Shown piece after piece: positions 45,045-53,172 of a DNA stretch of 64,000 nucleotides. Under the pieces are notes generated by a model, which had not been told where the DNA came from, did not search any database, and saw nothing but the letters and a program-made list of their open reading frames with translations. The stretch is from the NCBI RefSeq assembly GCF_900108855.1, contig NZ_FNXY01000007.1:62001-126000 (forward strand), read 5' to 3'. Both the position numbers and the translations under genes were made by a program. How positions within the stretch are numbered: the first letter of the stretch is position 1; every line of letters begins with the position of its first letter. The stretch comes from Dyadobacter koreensis. Lineage in GTDB: Bacteria; Bacteroidota; Bacteroidia; Cytophagales; Spirosomataceae.

Positions 45045-46425
45045 CGCATGGCTGCAAAAAAGCCTCTTTTCCGCTTTTGTTCTTTTGTCAAGTGCACAAG
45101 GATTGCTTGCCCAGAATATTGAAATCAAACAGCCTCGGTATGTAGAAGGTTACAGCAAAACTGATTCTGATACATCGGGTAGTACTCATAAGAAAATAAA
45201 ACATATTCCCATCGGAACTGGCAAGATCTATATTTCTCTTGGTGGCGAGCTGCGCTATCAATACTTCCGGTACAAAAATCCAGGATGGGGAACAGAGCCC
45301 CGGGATAACGACGGTTTTGTGCTAACCCGGTTTTTGAGTCATACAGACATACATTTGGGAAAACAAATCAGAGTATTTGCTCAGTTACAAAGCAGTCTGA
45401 TCGCAGGCAGCAATAGTCAAAACAGTCCGGTTGATGAAAACCCTCTCGATGTCCATCAGCTGTTTATCAAGCTTCCGCTAATTGCAAAAATGCAAAAACA
45501 GCTCGTATTTGAAATCGGCAGACAAGAGCTTAGTTACGGTTCACAGCGCCTGATTTCCATTCGAGAGGGCCCTAACAACCGTCAGGCTTTTGATGCCTTT
45601 CGGGTTGTATTCTCTCAAAAGCAGGTTCGGACAGACCTCTTTTATTCCACGTACGTCAATGCTGGAAAGAAAATTTTCGATGAACGGTTCTTCGATCATT
45701 CCAGGCAGCTCTGGGGATACTATCTGACGTTGACACCAACGACCAGTGTACCGAACATGGATCTTTACTATCTTGGCGTTAAAAATCAGGCCATTTTTAT
45801 TGATGCATCAGGCACGGAAAGACGACATTCCACGGGCACAAGAATTTGGAAAAAAGCGGGTATTACTGACTATGATTTTGAGGCTGTATATCAATTTGGA
45901 AATATATCCCGGCTTCCGATCCGTGCATGGACTATTTCGCTCAATATTTCTTCCAAGTTAAAATCAATCCCTTTTGCTCCGGTATTTGGTTTGAAAACAG
46001 AGCTGATCAGCGGAGACAAAAGACCTGATGATCACCTGCTCAACACATTCAATCCGTTATACCCGAGAGGGGCCTATTTTGGATTGGCATCTTTAATTGG
46101 TCCATACAACTTGTACGATTTTCATCCTTACATTCAAATTGGTATTGGACGTACGCTCACCTGGTCTGCGGATTTTGATTTCTTTTGGCGAATGAGCCGT
46201 TACGATGGCTTGTATGCTGTAAATGGAAAAATACTCAGCGATCGCGTAACGGTCGGCTACAAACACATTGGAAATCAATCAGGTACAAACCTGAGCTTTC
46301 ATGCAAATTCTTTATTCAATCTGGGGATAGAATTTACTTGGTTTGACTCCGGACAATTTCTGCGTCAGGCAGGAATGAAAAAGGATATTTATCTGGCAGG
46401 AATCACAGCAACGCTTAAGTATTAA
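45025..46425 (+). CDS. Alginate-export-family outer membrane porin
   Basis: A 466-residue outer membrane beta-barrel of the alginate-export (AlgE-like) type. Signal peptide about 1-29. The first strands read ISLGGELRYQYFRYKNPGW, then LSHTDIHLGKQIRVFAQLQS and EIGRQELSYGSQRLISIREG, which are the recurring family landmarks. The end is KDIYLAGITATLKY, a typical terminal barrel strand with an aromatic last residue. The start is GTG at 45025, inside the amidohydrolase gene; no in-frame ATG lies nearby. In Bacteroidota these porins often pass small organic acids or amides, which fits the two exported hydrolases before it. Confidence 0.86.
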   Translation: MDTKQSNAWLQKSLFSAFVLLSSAQGLLAQNIEIKQPRYVEGYSKTDSDTSGSTHKKIKHIPIGTGKIYISLGGELRYQYFRYKNPGWGTEPRDNDGFVLTRFLSHTDIHLGKQIRVFAQLQSSLIAGSNSQNSPVDENPLDVHQLFIKLPLIAKMQKQLVFEIGRQELSYGSQRLISIREGPNNRQAFDAFRVVFSQKQVRTDLFYSTYVNAGKKIFDERFFDHSRQLWGYYLTLTPTTSVPNMDLYYLGVKNQAIFIDASGTERRHSTGTRIWKKAGITDYDFEAVYQFGNISRLPIRAWTISLNISSKLKSIPFAPVFGLKTELISGDKRPDDHLLNTFNPLYPRGAYFGLASLIGPYNLYDFHPYIQIGIGRTLTWSADFDFFWRMSRYDGLYAVNGKILSDRVTVGYKHIGNQSGTNLSFHANSLFNLGIEFTWFDSGQFLRQAGMKKDIYLAGITATLKY

Positions 46426-46599
46426 GAGCGTGTAAAAATACACTAAATGCGTTGTTTAACACATTGACTAGCCTTCGCCCCGGCCGTAGCTTTACGGTGA
46501 AAATTACCTCATGCAGCGCTGAGAATTCTAATGATCTGTAAGACGATAATCTTCAAAGATCCGTCAATTAACGCTTTAATTACACTTTTATGAACCCCT

Positions 46600-47106
46600 A
46601 TGATGAATCAATCTGACGAGCCGCTATTCACCAGTGATGAGTGCGGTGACACCCTCTGGAATGAGGAAAACTTGAATCCGCCTGCTTTAGAAAACTATCA
46701 GCGAGCTCCGCTACCTCCGTTTACCCTGGAAACTGCACTTAGAAAAGTTCAAATTGCAGAAGATGCATGGAATAGTAAAAATCCGGAACTTGTTAGCCTG
46801 GCATACACGGTTGATACCGTTTGGCGTAACAGGGCACAGTTCATTAACGGCCGTCAGCAGGCTAAGGAATTTTTAGAAGGAAAGTGGCAAAAAGAGCTTA
46901 ATTACCGCCTCAAAAAGCAGTTATGGAGTTTTTCAGAGAACAGAATTTCTGTACACTTTCACTATGAATGGCACAACGCTTCAGGGCAGTGGCATCGAAG
47001 CTATGGTATTGAACTTTGGGAATTCGACGAACACGGCCTGATGGCTAAACGTTTTGCAAGTATTAATGATGCTCCTATTGAAGAGCGTGAGAGAACTCTT
47101 TTTTAA
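46600..47106 (+). CDS. DUF1348 / NTF2-like protein
   Basis: A 168-residue protein. From about residue 40 it follows the DUF1348 pattern: PPFTLETALRKVQIAEDAWN, SLAYTVDTVWRNRAQFINGR, FLEGKWQKELNYRL, LWSFSENRISVHFHYEW and SGQWHRSYGIELWEFDEHGL. The family has the NTF2-like cone fold; the function is not established. The first 35 residues (MMNQSDEPLFTSDECGD and on) are an extra acidic extension not usual in the family. The next gene, an alpha/beta hydrolase, starts 147 bases later on the same strand. Confidence 0.9.
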   Translation: MMNQSDEPLFTSDECGDTLWNEENLNPPALENYQRAPLPPFTLETALRKVQIAEDAWNSKNPELVSLAYTVDTVWRNRAQFINGRQQAKEFLEGKWQKELNYRLKKQLWSFSENRISVHFHYEWHNASGQWHRSYGIELWEFDEHGLMAKRFASINDAPIEERERTLF

Positions 47107-47252
47107 GATCAAGGGAAAATCAGACTTCTCAACGTTCATCCACATCCGGCACCTTAAGCCCCCTGCGGGAAACTAAAACTTTGCCAGCTCGTTCCGGGAG
47201 CACCAATGGCCGTAAAATTCATTTTTTTTTAATTAATAACCGACCAAACAAA

Positions 47253-48116
47253 ATGAAAACAAAGCATCAAACCGTCAAAATCAAAGGAGTGGATATTTTT
47301 TACCGTGATGCAGGCCCTTCGGATGCGCCTGTTCTGGTATTGCTGCACGGCTACCCAACCTCATCGCATATGTTCCGCAATCTTATTGAAAAGCTTTCGG
47401 ACAAATATCGACTGATCGCTCCCGATTATCCCGGCTATGGACGAAGTGAGCAGCCAAAAATATCGGACTTCGAATACACGTTTGCCAACTACGCAGTAAT
47501 TGTCGCAGAATTGCTAAGCACCCTAGATATCGACAGGTTTAGCCTTTATCTTATGGACTACGGCGCACCGGTTGGGTGGAGAATCGCTTCTTCAAATCCT
47601 GAAAAAATCCAAACTCTGATCGTTCAAAACGGGTGCGCTTATGAAGAAGGGCTTGAAACATTCTGGGACCCTTTCAAAGCTTACTGGAAGGATCGGAGTG
47701 ATAAAGCGGCAGAAGATCAACTCAAAACTTTCCACTCTCCGGATGGACTGAAATGGCAGTATACGCACGGAGTTCCTGATACGACCGTGGTGAGTCCCGA
47801 CAATTGGGAAATCGACCTTCGCCATCTGGAACGTGAAGAAAACGGCCAGATTCAACTGGATTTGTTTTATGACTATCGCACCAATGTCGTACTGTACCCT
47901 CAATGGCAGCAGTATCTCAGGGATCATAATCCTCAGATGTTAATCGTTTATGGAAAGAACGACTATATTTTCCCGGTTTCAGGCGCGGAAGCCTACAAAA
48001 AAGATGTCAAAAACCTAGAATATCATCTCTTTGAAGCAGGGCATTTTGCTCTTGAAAGCGTTGTCGACGAGATTTCCGACAAAATAAGAGATTTCCTCAA
48101 TCGAAAATTGTCATAA
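47253..48116 (+). CDS. Alpha/beta hydrolase with Asp nucleophile, paralogue of the gene at 30409
   Basis: A 287-residue hydrolase with LLHGYPTSSHMF, elbow LMDYGAPVGWR (nucleophile Asp102), acid region YGKNDYIFPVSG and base EAGHFALES. It shares most positions with the hydrolase at 30409, including SPDNWE, QLDLFYDYRTN and WQQYLRD. The frame is open back to 47181, but the ATG at 47253 begins the conserved part. Haloalkane dehalogenases and epoxide hydrolases have this type of nucleophile; a halide-binding tryptophan beside the nucleophile is absent (Tyr instead), which makes epoxide or other ester-like chemistry more likely. Confidence 0.9.
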   Translation: MKTKHQTVKIKGVDIFYRDAGPSDAPVLVLLHGYPTSSHMFRNLIEKLSDKYRLIAPDYPGYGRSEQPKISDFEYTFANYAVIVAELLSTLDIDRFSLYLMDYGAPVGWRIASSNPEKIQTLIVQNGCAYEEGLETFWDPFKAYWKDRSDKAAEDQLKTFHSPDGLKWQYTHGVPDTTVVSPDNWEIDLRHLEREENGQIQLDLFYDYRTNVVLYPQWQQYLRDHNPQMLIVYGKNDYIFPVSGAEAYKKDVKNLEYHLFEAGHFALESVVDEISDKIRDFLNRKLS

Positions 48117-48241
48117 CCCGCCGATTGCTTTAATTTTAAAGTGAATCAGTGAAATAATTCAGTCTCAATATATCCTGCACAGCAAACTTTAACTTCTAAA
48201 AAGAGAATTTTAGAAAACACTGCATTTTCCAGCAATAAGTT

Positions 48242-49225
48242 ATGAAAAAAATAGCAATCAACGGCTTCGGACGCATCGGACGCGCCGCACTTAAGGTAAT
48301 TTTCGAAACTGATGATCTGGAATTGGTTGGGATCAACGACTTGATGAGTATCGAAAACGCGGCCTATCTACTTAAATATGACAGCAATTACGGTAAGTAC
48401 GAAAAGAATGTTCAAATCGAAGGCGAAACCTTGGTTATCGACGGCAAAGCAGTAAAGTATCTAAGCCTAAAAGCTATTGAAGCCCTCCCATGGAAAGCGC
48501 TTGAAGTTGATGTGGTGATTGAAAGCACCGGCATTTTCACCAACCAAGCTGACGGGGAAAAACATCTGGTGGCTGGTGCTAAATTCGTACTTATCTCAGG
48601 CCCGACAAAAGATACGCCAACAGTTGTCCATGGGGTTAATACCGGGGATGGTAAAGTTTCAGTATTCTCCTGCGCAAGCTGCACTACCAATAACATCAGC
48701 CCAATCATCGAAATTTTGGGTCGGAGGTTAGGTATCAAAAAGGCGATCCTGAATACAACCCACGCCTACACGGCTTCTCAGACCCTGGTCGATGCGCCAT
48801 CAAAACGAGAGCCCCGTATGGGTCGGGCGGCCGCTGTTAATTTAGCGCCGGCCGCTACCGGGGCCGCCTTAGCGACCACAAAGGCATTACCAGAGTTTGC
48901 AGGAAAATTTGACGGCATCGCAGTAAGAACGCCTGTGCCTGTTGGCTCGATTTCAGATATTACCTTCATTGCACAGCGCGATACAACAGTCCAGGAGATC
49001 AATAGGATTCTTACAGAGGAAGCCGCGACGAGCCGGTATGAAAAAGTAGTCTACGTCACAGATGAACCCTTGGTTTCAAGTGACATAATTAAAAATCCAT
49101 TTGCAGCCACTGTCGATTTGGAAATGACCCGGGTGGTCGATGGCGATCTGGTTAAAGTGATGGCATGGTATGACAACGAGTGGGGTTTTACAAATCAAAT
49201 GATCAGACAAATTCAATCCATTTAG
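48242..49225 (+). CDS. gap: Divergent type I glyceraldehyde-3-phosphate dehydrogenase
   Basis: A 327-residue GAPDH. NAD-binding start KIAINGFGRIGR with INDL (Asp33, NAD-specific), active-site SCASCTTNN with catalytic Cys147 and His174 (NTTHAYT), and AWYDNEWGF at the end. It departs from the housekeeping form: the usual SNASCTTNC reads SCASCTTNN. The common second Cys four residues downstream is therefore gone and a new Cys144 forms CxxC with the catalytic Cys. RAAALNIVP-type is here RAAAVNLAP. It is likely an accessory paralogue rather than the main glycolytic enzyme. Another gap gene outside the window would be expected. A PNPOx-like gene follows 37 bases later. Confidence 0.9.
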   Translation: MKKIAINGFGRIGRAALKVIFETDDLELVGINDLMSIENAAYLLKYDSNYGKYEKNVQIEGETLVIDGKAVKYLSLKAIEALPWKALEVDVVIESTGIFTNQADGEKHLVAGAKFVLISGPTKDTPTVVHGVNTGDGKVSVFSCASCTTNNISPIIEILGRRLGIKKAILNTTHAYTASQTLVDAPSKREPRMGRAAAVNLAPAATGAALATTKALPEFAGKFDGIAVRTPVPVGSISDITFIAQRDTTVQEINRILTEEAATSRYEKVVYVTDEPLVSSDIIKNPFAATVDLEMTRVVDGDLVKVMAWYDNEWGFTNQMIRQIQSI

Positions 49226-49228
49226 CAT

Positions 49229-49248
49229 AGCGCGGCTTCGGCCGCGCT
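49229..49248 (+). other. UUCG tetraloop hairpin between gap and the PNPOx gene
   Basis: Eight-base perfect stem AGCGCGGC / GCCGCGCT closed by TTCG, the very stable tetraloop. It begins four bases after the gap stop codon. It is followed by TAAAAG and not by a T-run, so it is not a standard terminator. It could stop transcript decay or weaken downstream expression. Confidence 0.8.
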
Positions 49249-49262
49249 TAAAAGTTATCGTC

Positions 49263-49898
49263 ATGAACTATTCCGAACTTGCATTTTCCGATGACATTAA
49301 GGCCATTCAGGAAAGAATGGGGAGCCGCAGTACCTATGAACGGGTCGAAAAAATGAGTTTCGTCAAGGGCCTGACAGCTGTTGAAAACCGATTCATTAAT
49401 GAGATGGACAGCTTTTATATAGCCTCTTTTGGGATAAATGGCTATCCATACATACAGCACCGCGGCGGTCCCAAAGGCTTTTTAAAAGTAATTGATCATC
49501 AAACGATCGGGATTGTTGATTTCAGCGGAAACCGACAATACATTTCAGCTGGCAACGTTGTAAAAAACCCAAACGTTTCACTGATACTTGTTTCCTATCC
49601 GCTCAGAGCGAGACTAAAAATGTATGCTGAGGCAGAAGTCGTAGAAATTAATGACAACCCCGTGCTGTATGAATTTCTTAAACCGGAAAATTACAAGTTC
49701 AAACCCGAAAGGTTACTGCTATTTCATATAAAAGCTTACGACTGGAACTGCCCGCAGCACATTACACCGCGGTACAGCCAGGCCGAAATTGAGAAAATAA
49801 ACGAAGCCCAAACTCTTTACACCGAGCAGCTGGAAAAAGAGATAGCATTGCTGCGGGCTAAACTCAGCTCAAACAACGAAAGGAACTTAGAAGATTAA
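49263..49898 (+). CDS. PNPOx-like flavin-binding family protein
   Basis: A 211-residue protein of the pyridoxamine 5'-phosphate-oxidase-like split-barrel fold. The strands FYIASFGINGYPYIQHRGG, LKVIDHQTIGIVDFSGNRQ and NPNVSLILVSYPLRARLKMY form the flavin-binding barrel and are typical for the family. The C-terminal 60 residues are helical and charged (QLEKEIALLRAKLSSNN). The exact reaction is unknown; many relatives reduce F420 or flavin-linked substrates or bind haem. It follows the gap gene across the UUCG hairpin, so the two are probably one transcript. Confidence 0.87.
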   Translation: MNYSELAFSDDIKAIQERMGSRSTYERVEKMSFVKGLTAVENRFINEMDSFYIASFGINGYPYIQHRGGPKGFLKVIDHQTIGIVDFSGNRQYISAGNVVKNPNVSLILVSYPLRARLKMYAEAEVVEINDNPVLYEFLKPENYKFKPERLLLFHIKAYDWNCPQHITPRYSQAEIEKINEAQTLYTEQLEKEIALLRAKLSSNNERNLED

Positions 49899-50326
49899 AT
49901 TTAATGAGTGAATCTGTCTCACTTCTGAATTTTATAAGTTTTAAGCCGCTGATGCTTTATTATTTCCTGGTAAGTTACTGGATTTGTTATAACTTCCTGG
50001 TCCGTCTTAATACATATAACTAATTGTATATAGGCCAATTAAGACGCCAGAGAACTGCTATTTTTTGAAAAGCCTCAGCGTCTTTTTTCTGAACAATAGT
50101 AATGCCTGTTTCCTATGGCTGAGTGATTTCTATGGCTGTCTATGGAATGAAGAGAGTTGACGAGCTAATATTCGACATAATTTTAAGAAAACTGTAATAT
50201 CCCTGTCACCTGTATAGGGGTTAACTGGTTCAGAGTTGTCTAACAGATAAATTGATAATATCACGCAGCGCTGCGTCAAACTTTTTCAAATTTGTTTAAA
50301 TTACAGCCTGATAAAATCTTACAGCC
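49899..50326. other. Intergenic region
   Basis: About 430 bases. It contains a terminator-like hairpin at 50041-50088 (listed) and otherwise AT-rich sequence with no coding frame. The last 100 bases should hold the promoter of the lipoprotein gene. Confidence 0.5.
50041..50088 (+). terminator. Possible terminator
   Basis: AAGACGC / GCGTCTT seven-base stem with a 30-nt loop, then TTTT. Seen 143 bases after the PNPOx gene. The long loop makes it uncertain. Confidence 0.5.
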
Positions 50327-50962
50327 ATGAAAAAAATCTGTGTACCTATTTTTATTTTACTGGCAGTTTTGGGCTGCAAACGAAGTTCCGATCCCGCGGA
50401 AGAGATACAGACTAAGGAATCAGCGAAAATTGAGCTACTGCAACAGAAATTCCATGGCAAATACCGAATTATCAGCGCCTTAACTAACACACCAGTAGAT
50501 GTTAATATGGATGGGGCCGCTTCTGCTGATTTACTTACAGAAATACCCATTCTTGATTATAGACAAAATTATCAGTTCAATCTTGAGCTGCGCATTTATG
50601 CCAATTCACCTCTGAGTCCAAATCCAACATACCTGTTGTCGCAGTCCTGGCCCGAACAATACATATGGCTGGGGGACAAAGAGTGGGATGGCGGTAAACC
50701 TCTGAGCTATGACCCGGCCTATTCTGTCTCACTTGTTAACCAGGGCACCGGCAGGCTTTTTAATTTTTCGGACGACCTGAAGCAAATTATCGTCCATCCT
50801 GGTGAGAACGAAAATCCCAACAGGTGGGTGATACCCAAATCCATCGTGATTGATGAACGACAAAGACTGCATGTTGTTAACGTTAGAAATTTTTATACAA
50901 GCGAAGGCGTTAAACAAGCTACGGTCACTACTGTTTATGAACGCTTTACAAAAGACACTTAA
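50327..50962 (+). CDS. Lipoprotein of unknown function
   Basis: A 211-residue protein with a lipoprotein signal (AVLGC, Cys17). The body includes PVDVNMDGAASADLLTEIP, a motif that recurs in Bacteroidota lipoproteins, then strands such as YQFNLELRIYAN and RLHVVNVRNFYTSEG. I do not recognise the family and see no catalytic motif. It is alone on its strand, followed by a strong bidirectional terminator. Location and size suggest a beta-rich envelope protein. Confidence 0.78.
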   Translation: MKKICVPIFILLAVLGCKRSSDPAEEIQTKESAKIELLQQKFHGKYRIISALTNTPVDVNMDGAASADLLTEIPILDYRQNYQFNLELRIYANSPLSPNPTYLLSQSWPEQYIWLGDKEWDGGKPLSYDPAYSVSLVNQGTGRLFNFSDDLKQIIVHPGENENPNRWVIPKSIVIDERQRLHVVNVRNFYTSEGVKQATVTTVYERFTKDT

Positions 50963-51283
50963 CTCGCTTTGGTCTTGCCAACGAGTTGTTCAGCATTTAT
51001 CACGCTGCCAAACTATCTGAATCGGGATGACGGCCTTTATTTAATTTATCATGATCCAGGATAACCAGTATTTATCAAATCAACTAAAAATCCACCCTTG
51101 TTAAGTAAAAAAAGTACACCCTCGTGTACTTTTTTTACTTCGTCATACCGGTGCACTCTTGAACCACTATTGTGATAATGTAATGCCAGGGACAACATTG
51201 CCAACGGGTATATTTTAACCGATTGATTACAATTTTTCTCACCAGGCAACAAGGAGTAGATGAGAAGAACCTCGCTTAGCAGT
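50963..51283. other. Convergent intergenic region
   Basis: Between the plus-strand lipoprotein gene and the minus-strand Gfo/Idh/MocA gene. Its main feature is the 17-bp terminator at 51103-51140. Nothing else was found. Confidence 0.6.
51103..51140. terminator. Bidirectional terminator
   Basis: Perfect 17-bp inverted repeat, AAGTAAAAAAAGTACAC and its complement, around a CCTC loop. The inner stem is followed on each side by seven T or A, so it can stop transcription from both directions. It serves the genes ending at 50962 and 51284. Confidence 0.93.
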
Positions 51284-52609
51284 CTAAAATTTTCGATACA
51301 TCCCACCCAAGTATTGATTGGCATCCTCTTCCGCGAACTGCGCCTTTTTAGCGTCCCAGTGTAATGTTTTATTGGGAAAACGGCCGGCAATTACGCCTAG
51401 TAATATGGTTTCGGTAAGGCGGGAAGCATACGAAAAAGGCGCGCTGCATGTAGCTTTTCCCAAACATGCATCCACAAATTCATGATAATGCTTGTGCACT
51501 TCCGAACTGTATTCCCGGACAGGCTCACTCAATTTGAACTGCGAGATATCAATATCTTTATAACTTCCATCAACGATTAGTTTAGGCATAACCTGGAAAT
51601 GCGGAAGATAAAGTCTGCCTTTTTCTCCAATGAACATGGCTCCCTGGTCATGCAGATCAGCTCCGTCAGGAAGCATCAGATCTTCACGTTGCTTATCAGC
51701 ACCAACACCGTCATACCATACCCATTTCAAAGTATCGGCCGTATATTTTGTCCCCGGGAACTCATAGGTTACCATGTTTTTTTCAGGATATCCAAACCCG
51801 TTCGGTTTTCTGCAATTGTTGATAATGGTTCTTGGCACATCCAGCTGTAATGCATTATACGGTGTATCAAAAATATGCACACCCATATCTCCCAGCGTAG
51901 CACAGCCATAATCAACAAGCTTCCGCCAGTTGCCAGGATGGTAAAAACCATCTTTATAAGGCCTTTCAGCAGATGTTCCCTGCCATAAATTCCAATCGAG
52001 GTTTGATGGTACAGGATCCCCGGTTTCAGGTACAGGGCCGTTGTATCCCCAGTTTTTTGGTGACCAGGCTCTTACGGTATGTACTTTTCCAACAATCCCG
52101 GATTGGATCAGCAAGGTGGCCAGCTTATAGTCATAAAATGAATGCACCTGAATACCCATTTGCGTTACCAGTTTTTTATCCTTGGCAATTTTGTCCATCG
52201 CTCTCGCTTCTTTGACATAGTGCGTGAGCGGCTTCTGGCAGTAGACGGGCTTATTCATTTCCATAGCCATGATCGATGCCGGCGCATGGGTGTGATCCGG
52301 CGTGGACACAATCACCGCGTCAATATCTTTACTCATTTCTTTCAGCATCTCACGGTAATCCTTATAGGTCTTTGCTTTCGGGAACTTGGAGCTAACCTCA
52401 GCCAAAACAGTAGAATCAACATCGCAAAGTGCTACTACATCCACATTACTATGTATCGATATGGAAGCCAGATCGGCCTGGCCCATTCCGCCTAAACCAA
52501 TATGGGCGGTTCTAAGTCGTTTGTCAGCAGAAAAAGACCAAGATTCGGCAGGCATAATGGCCAGGGAAGATAGTGCGGCCGCGTTTTTAAGAAACTCTCT
52601 TTTATTCAT
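51284..52609 (-). CDS. Exported Gfo/Idh/MocA-family oxidoreductase
   Basis: A 441-residue enzyme. The start MNKREFLKNAAALSS is a Tat-type signal with KR in place of RR, common in this Bacteroidota subfamily. The dinucleotide-binding GLGGMG (39-44) opens the Rossmann domain. The Lys motif is VYCQKPLTH, where most Gfo/Idh/MocA enzymes have EKP. The C-terminal domain holds GNWRKLVDYGCATLGDMGVH and ends QYLGGMYRKF. These enzymes oxidise or isomerise sugars or their derivatives with a tightly bound NAD(P). The substrate is unknown. It is a single gene. Confidence 0.93.
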   Translation of the reverse strand: MNKREFLKNAAALSSLAIMPAESWSFSADKRLRTAHIGLGGMGQADLASISIHSNVDVVALCDVDSTVLAEVSSKFPKAKTYKDYREMLKEMSKDIDAVIVSTPDHTHAPASIMAMEMNKPVYCQKPLTHYVKEARAMDKIAKDKKLVTQMGIQVHSFYDYKLATLLIQSGIVGKVHTVRAWSPKNWGYNGPVPETGDPVPSNLDWNLWQGTSAERPYKDGFYHPGNWRKLVDYGCATLGDMGVHIFDTPYNALQLDVPRTIINNCRKPNGFGYPEKNMVTYEFPGTKYTADTLKWVWYDGVGADKQREDLMLPDGADLHDQGAMFIGEKGRLYLPHFQVMPKLIVDGSYKDIDISQFKLSEPVREYSSEVHKHYHEFVDACLGKATCSAPFSYASRLTETILLGVIAGRFPNKTLHWDAKKAQFAEEDANQYLGGMYRKF

Positions 52610-53172
52610 GAAAAGGCAATTTTTTAGGGTTAGAATTTAAGTGTACAAAAATACATAAAGGAAATTGTGATATCTTCTAAACCAGCAGGTTCAACAACTG
52701 GCTACTGAAAAGCCTAAATTGAGTCGTTTTTAGATCAATTCCAAAAATAGGGAAAGTGTTGGCGCGAATTTCTTAAAGTTATTGTTCTGGAGTAAGGACA
52801 CAGTTTTTTGCTGGAAGTATTTTTGGCGCATGGAAGGTGCTAAACGGTTGGAAAAAACTCGGTAGCTCAACTTTGTTCGAGCAAGAACAAAGCGCTGAAT
52901 ATATTGACACTAAAACCTTTGACTATTAGTGACTTACAATAATTTTACATACTTGTAATAGCCAGGCTAACGTAGTTTTGGTTTAGCCATAATGTTTTTC
53001 GGGGTTTGACACGCACCCTGATTTAATAGATTTGTTTGGATTAATAAAAAAAGCAGCCCAATAGCAGCCTCTAGAATAAATTGTCGGATATAAAGGGCCC
53101 ACCTAAGCTAAACGTTTTCTGATTGATACGACCGGCTGACGAAATATCGTTCAACCGATCATATCAATTCGA
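52610..53172. other. Intergenic region with small inverted repeat
   Basis: About 560 bases with no supported gene. It has a perfect 8-bp inverted repeat CTTTGTTC-GAGCAA-GAACAAAG at 52871-52892, and a direct repeat of GCAGCC at 53053-53069. I cannot assign a role. It separates two minus-strand genes and includes the promoter region of the Gfo/Idh/MocA gene. Confidence 0.4.

Noticed and set aside
53053..53069. GCAGCC repeated beside an A-run, terminator-like for the alcohol dehydrogenase
   Set aside because: The two copies are direct, not inverted, so no stem forms.
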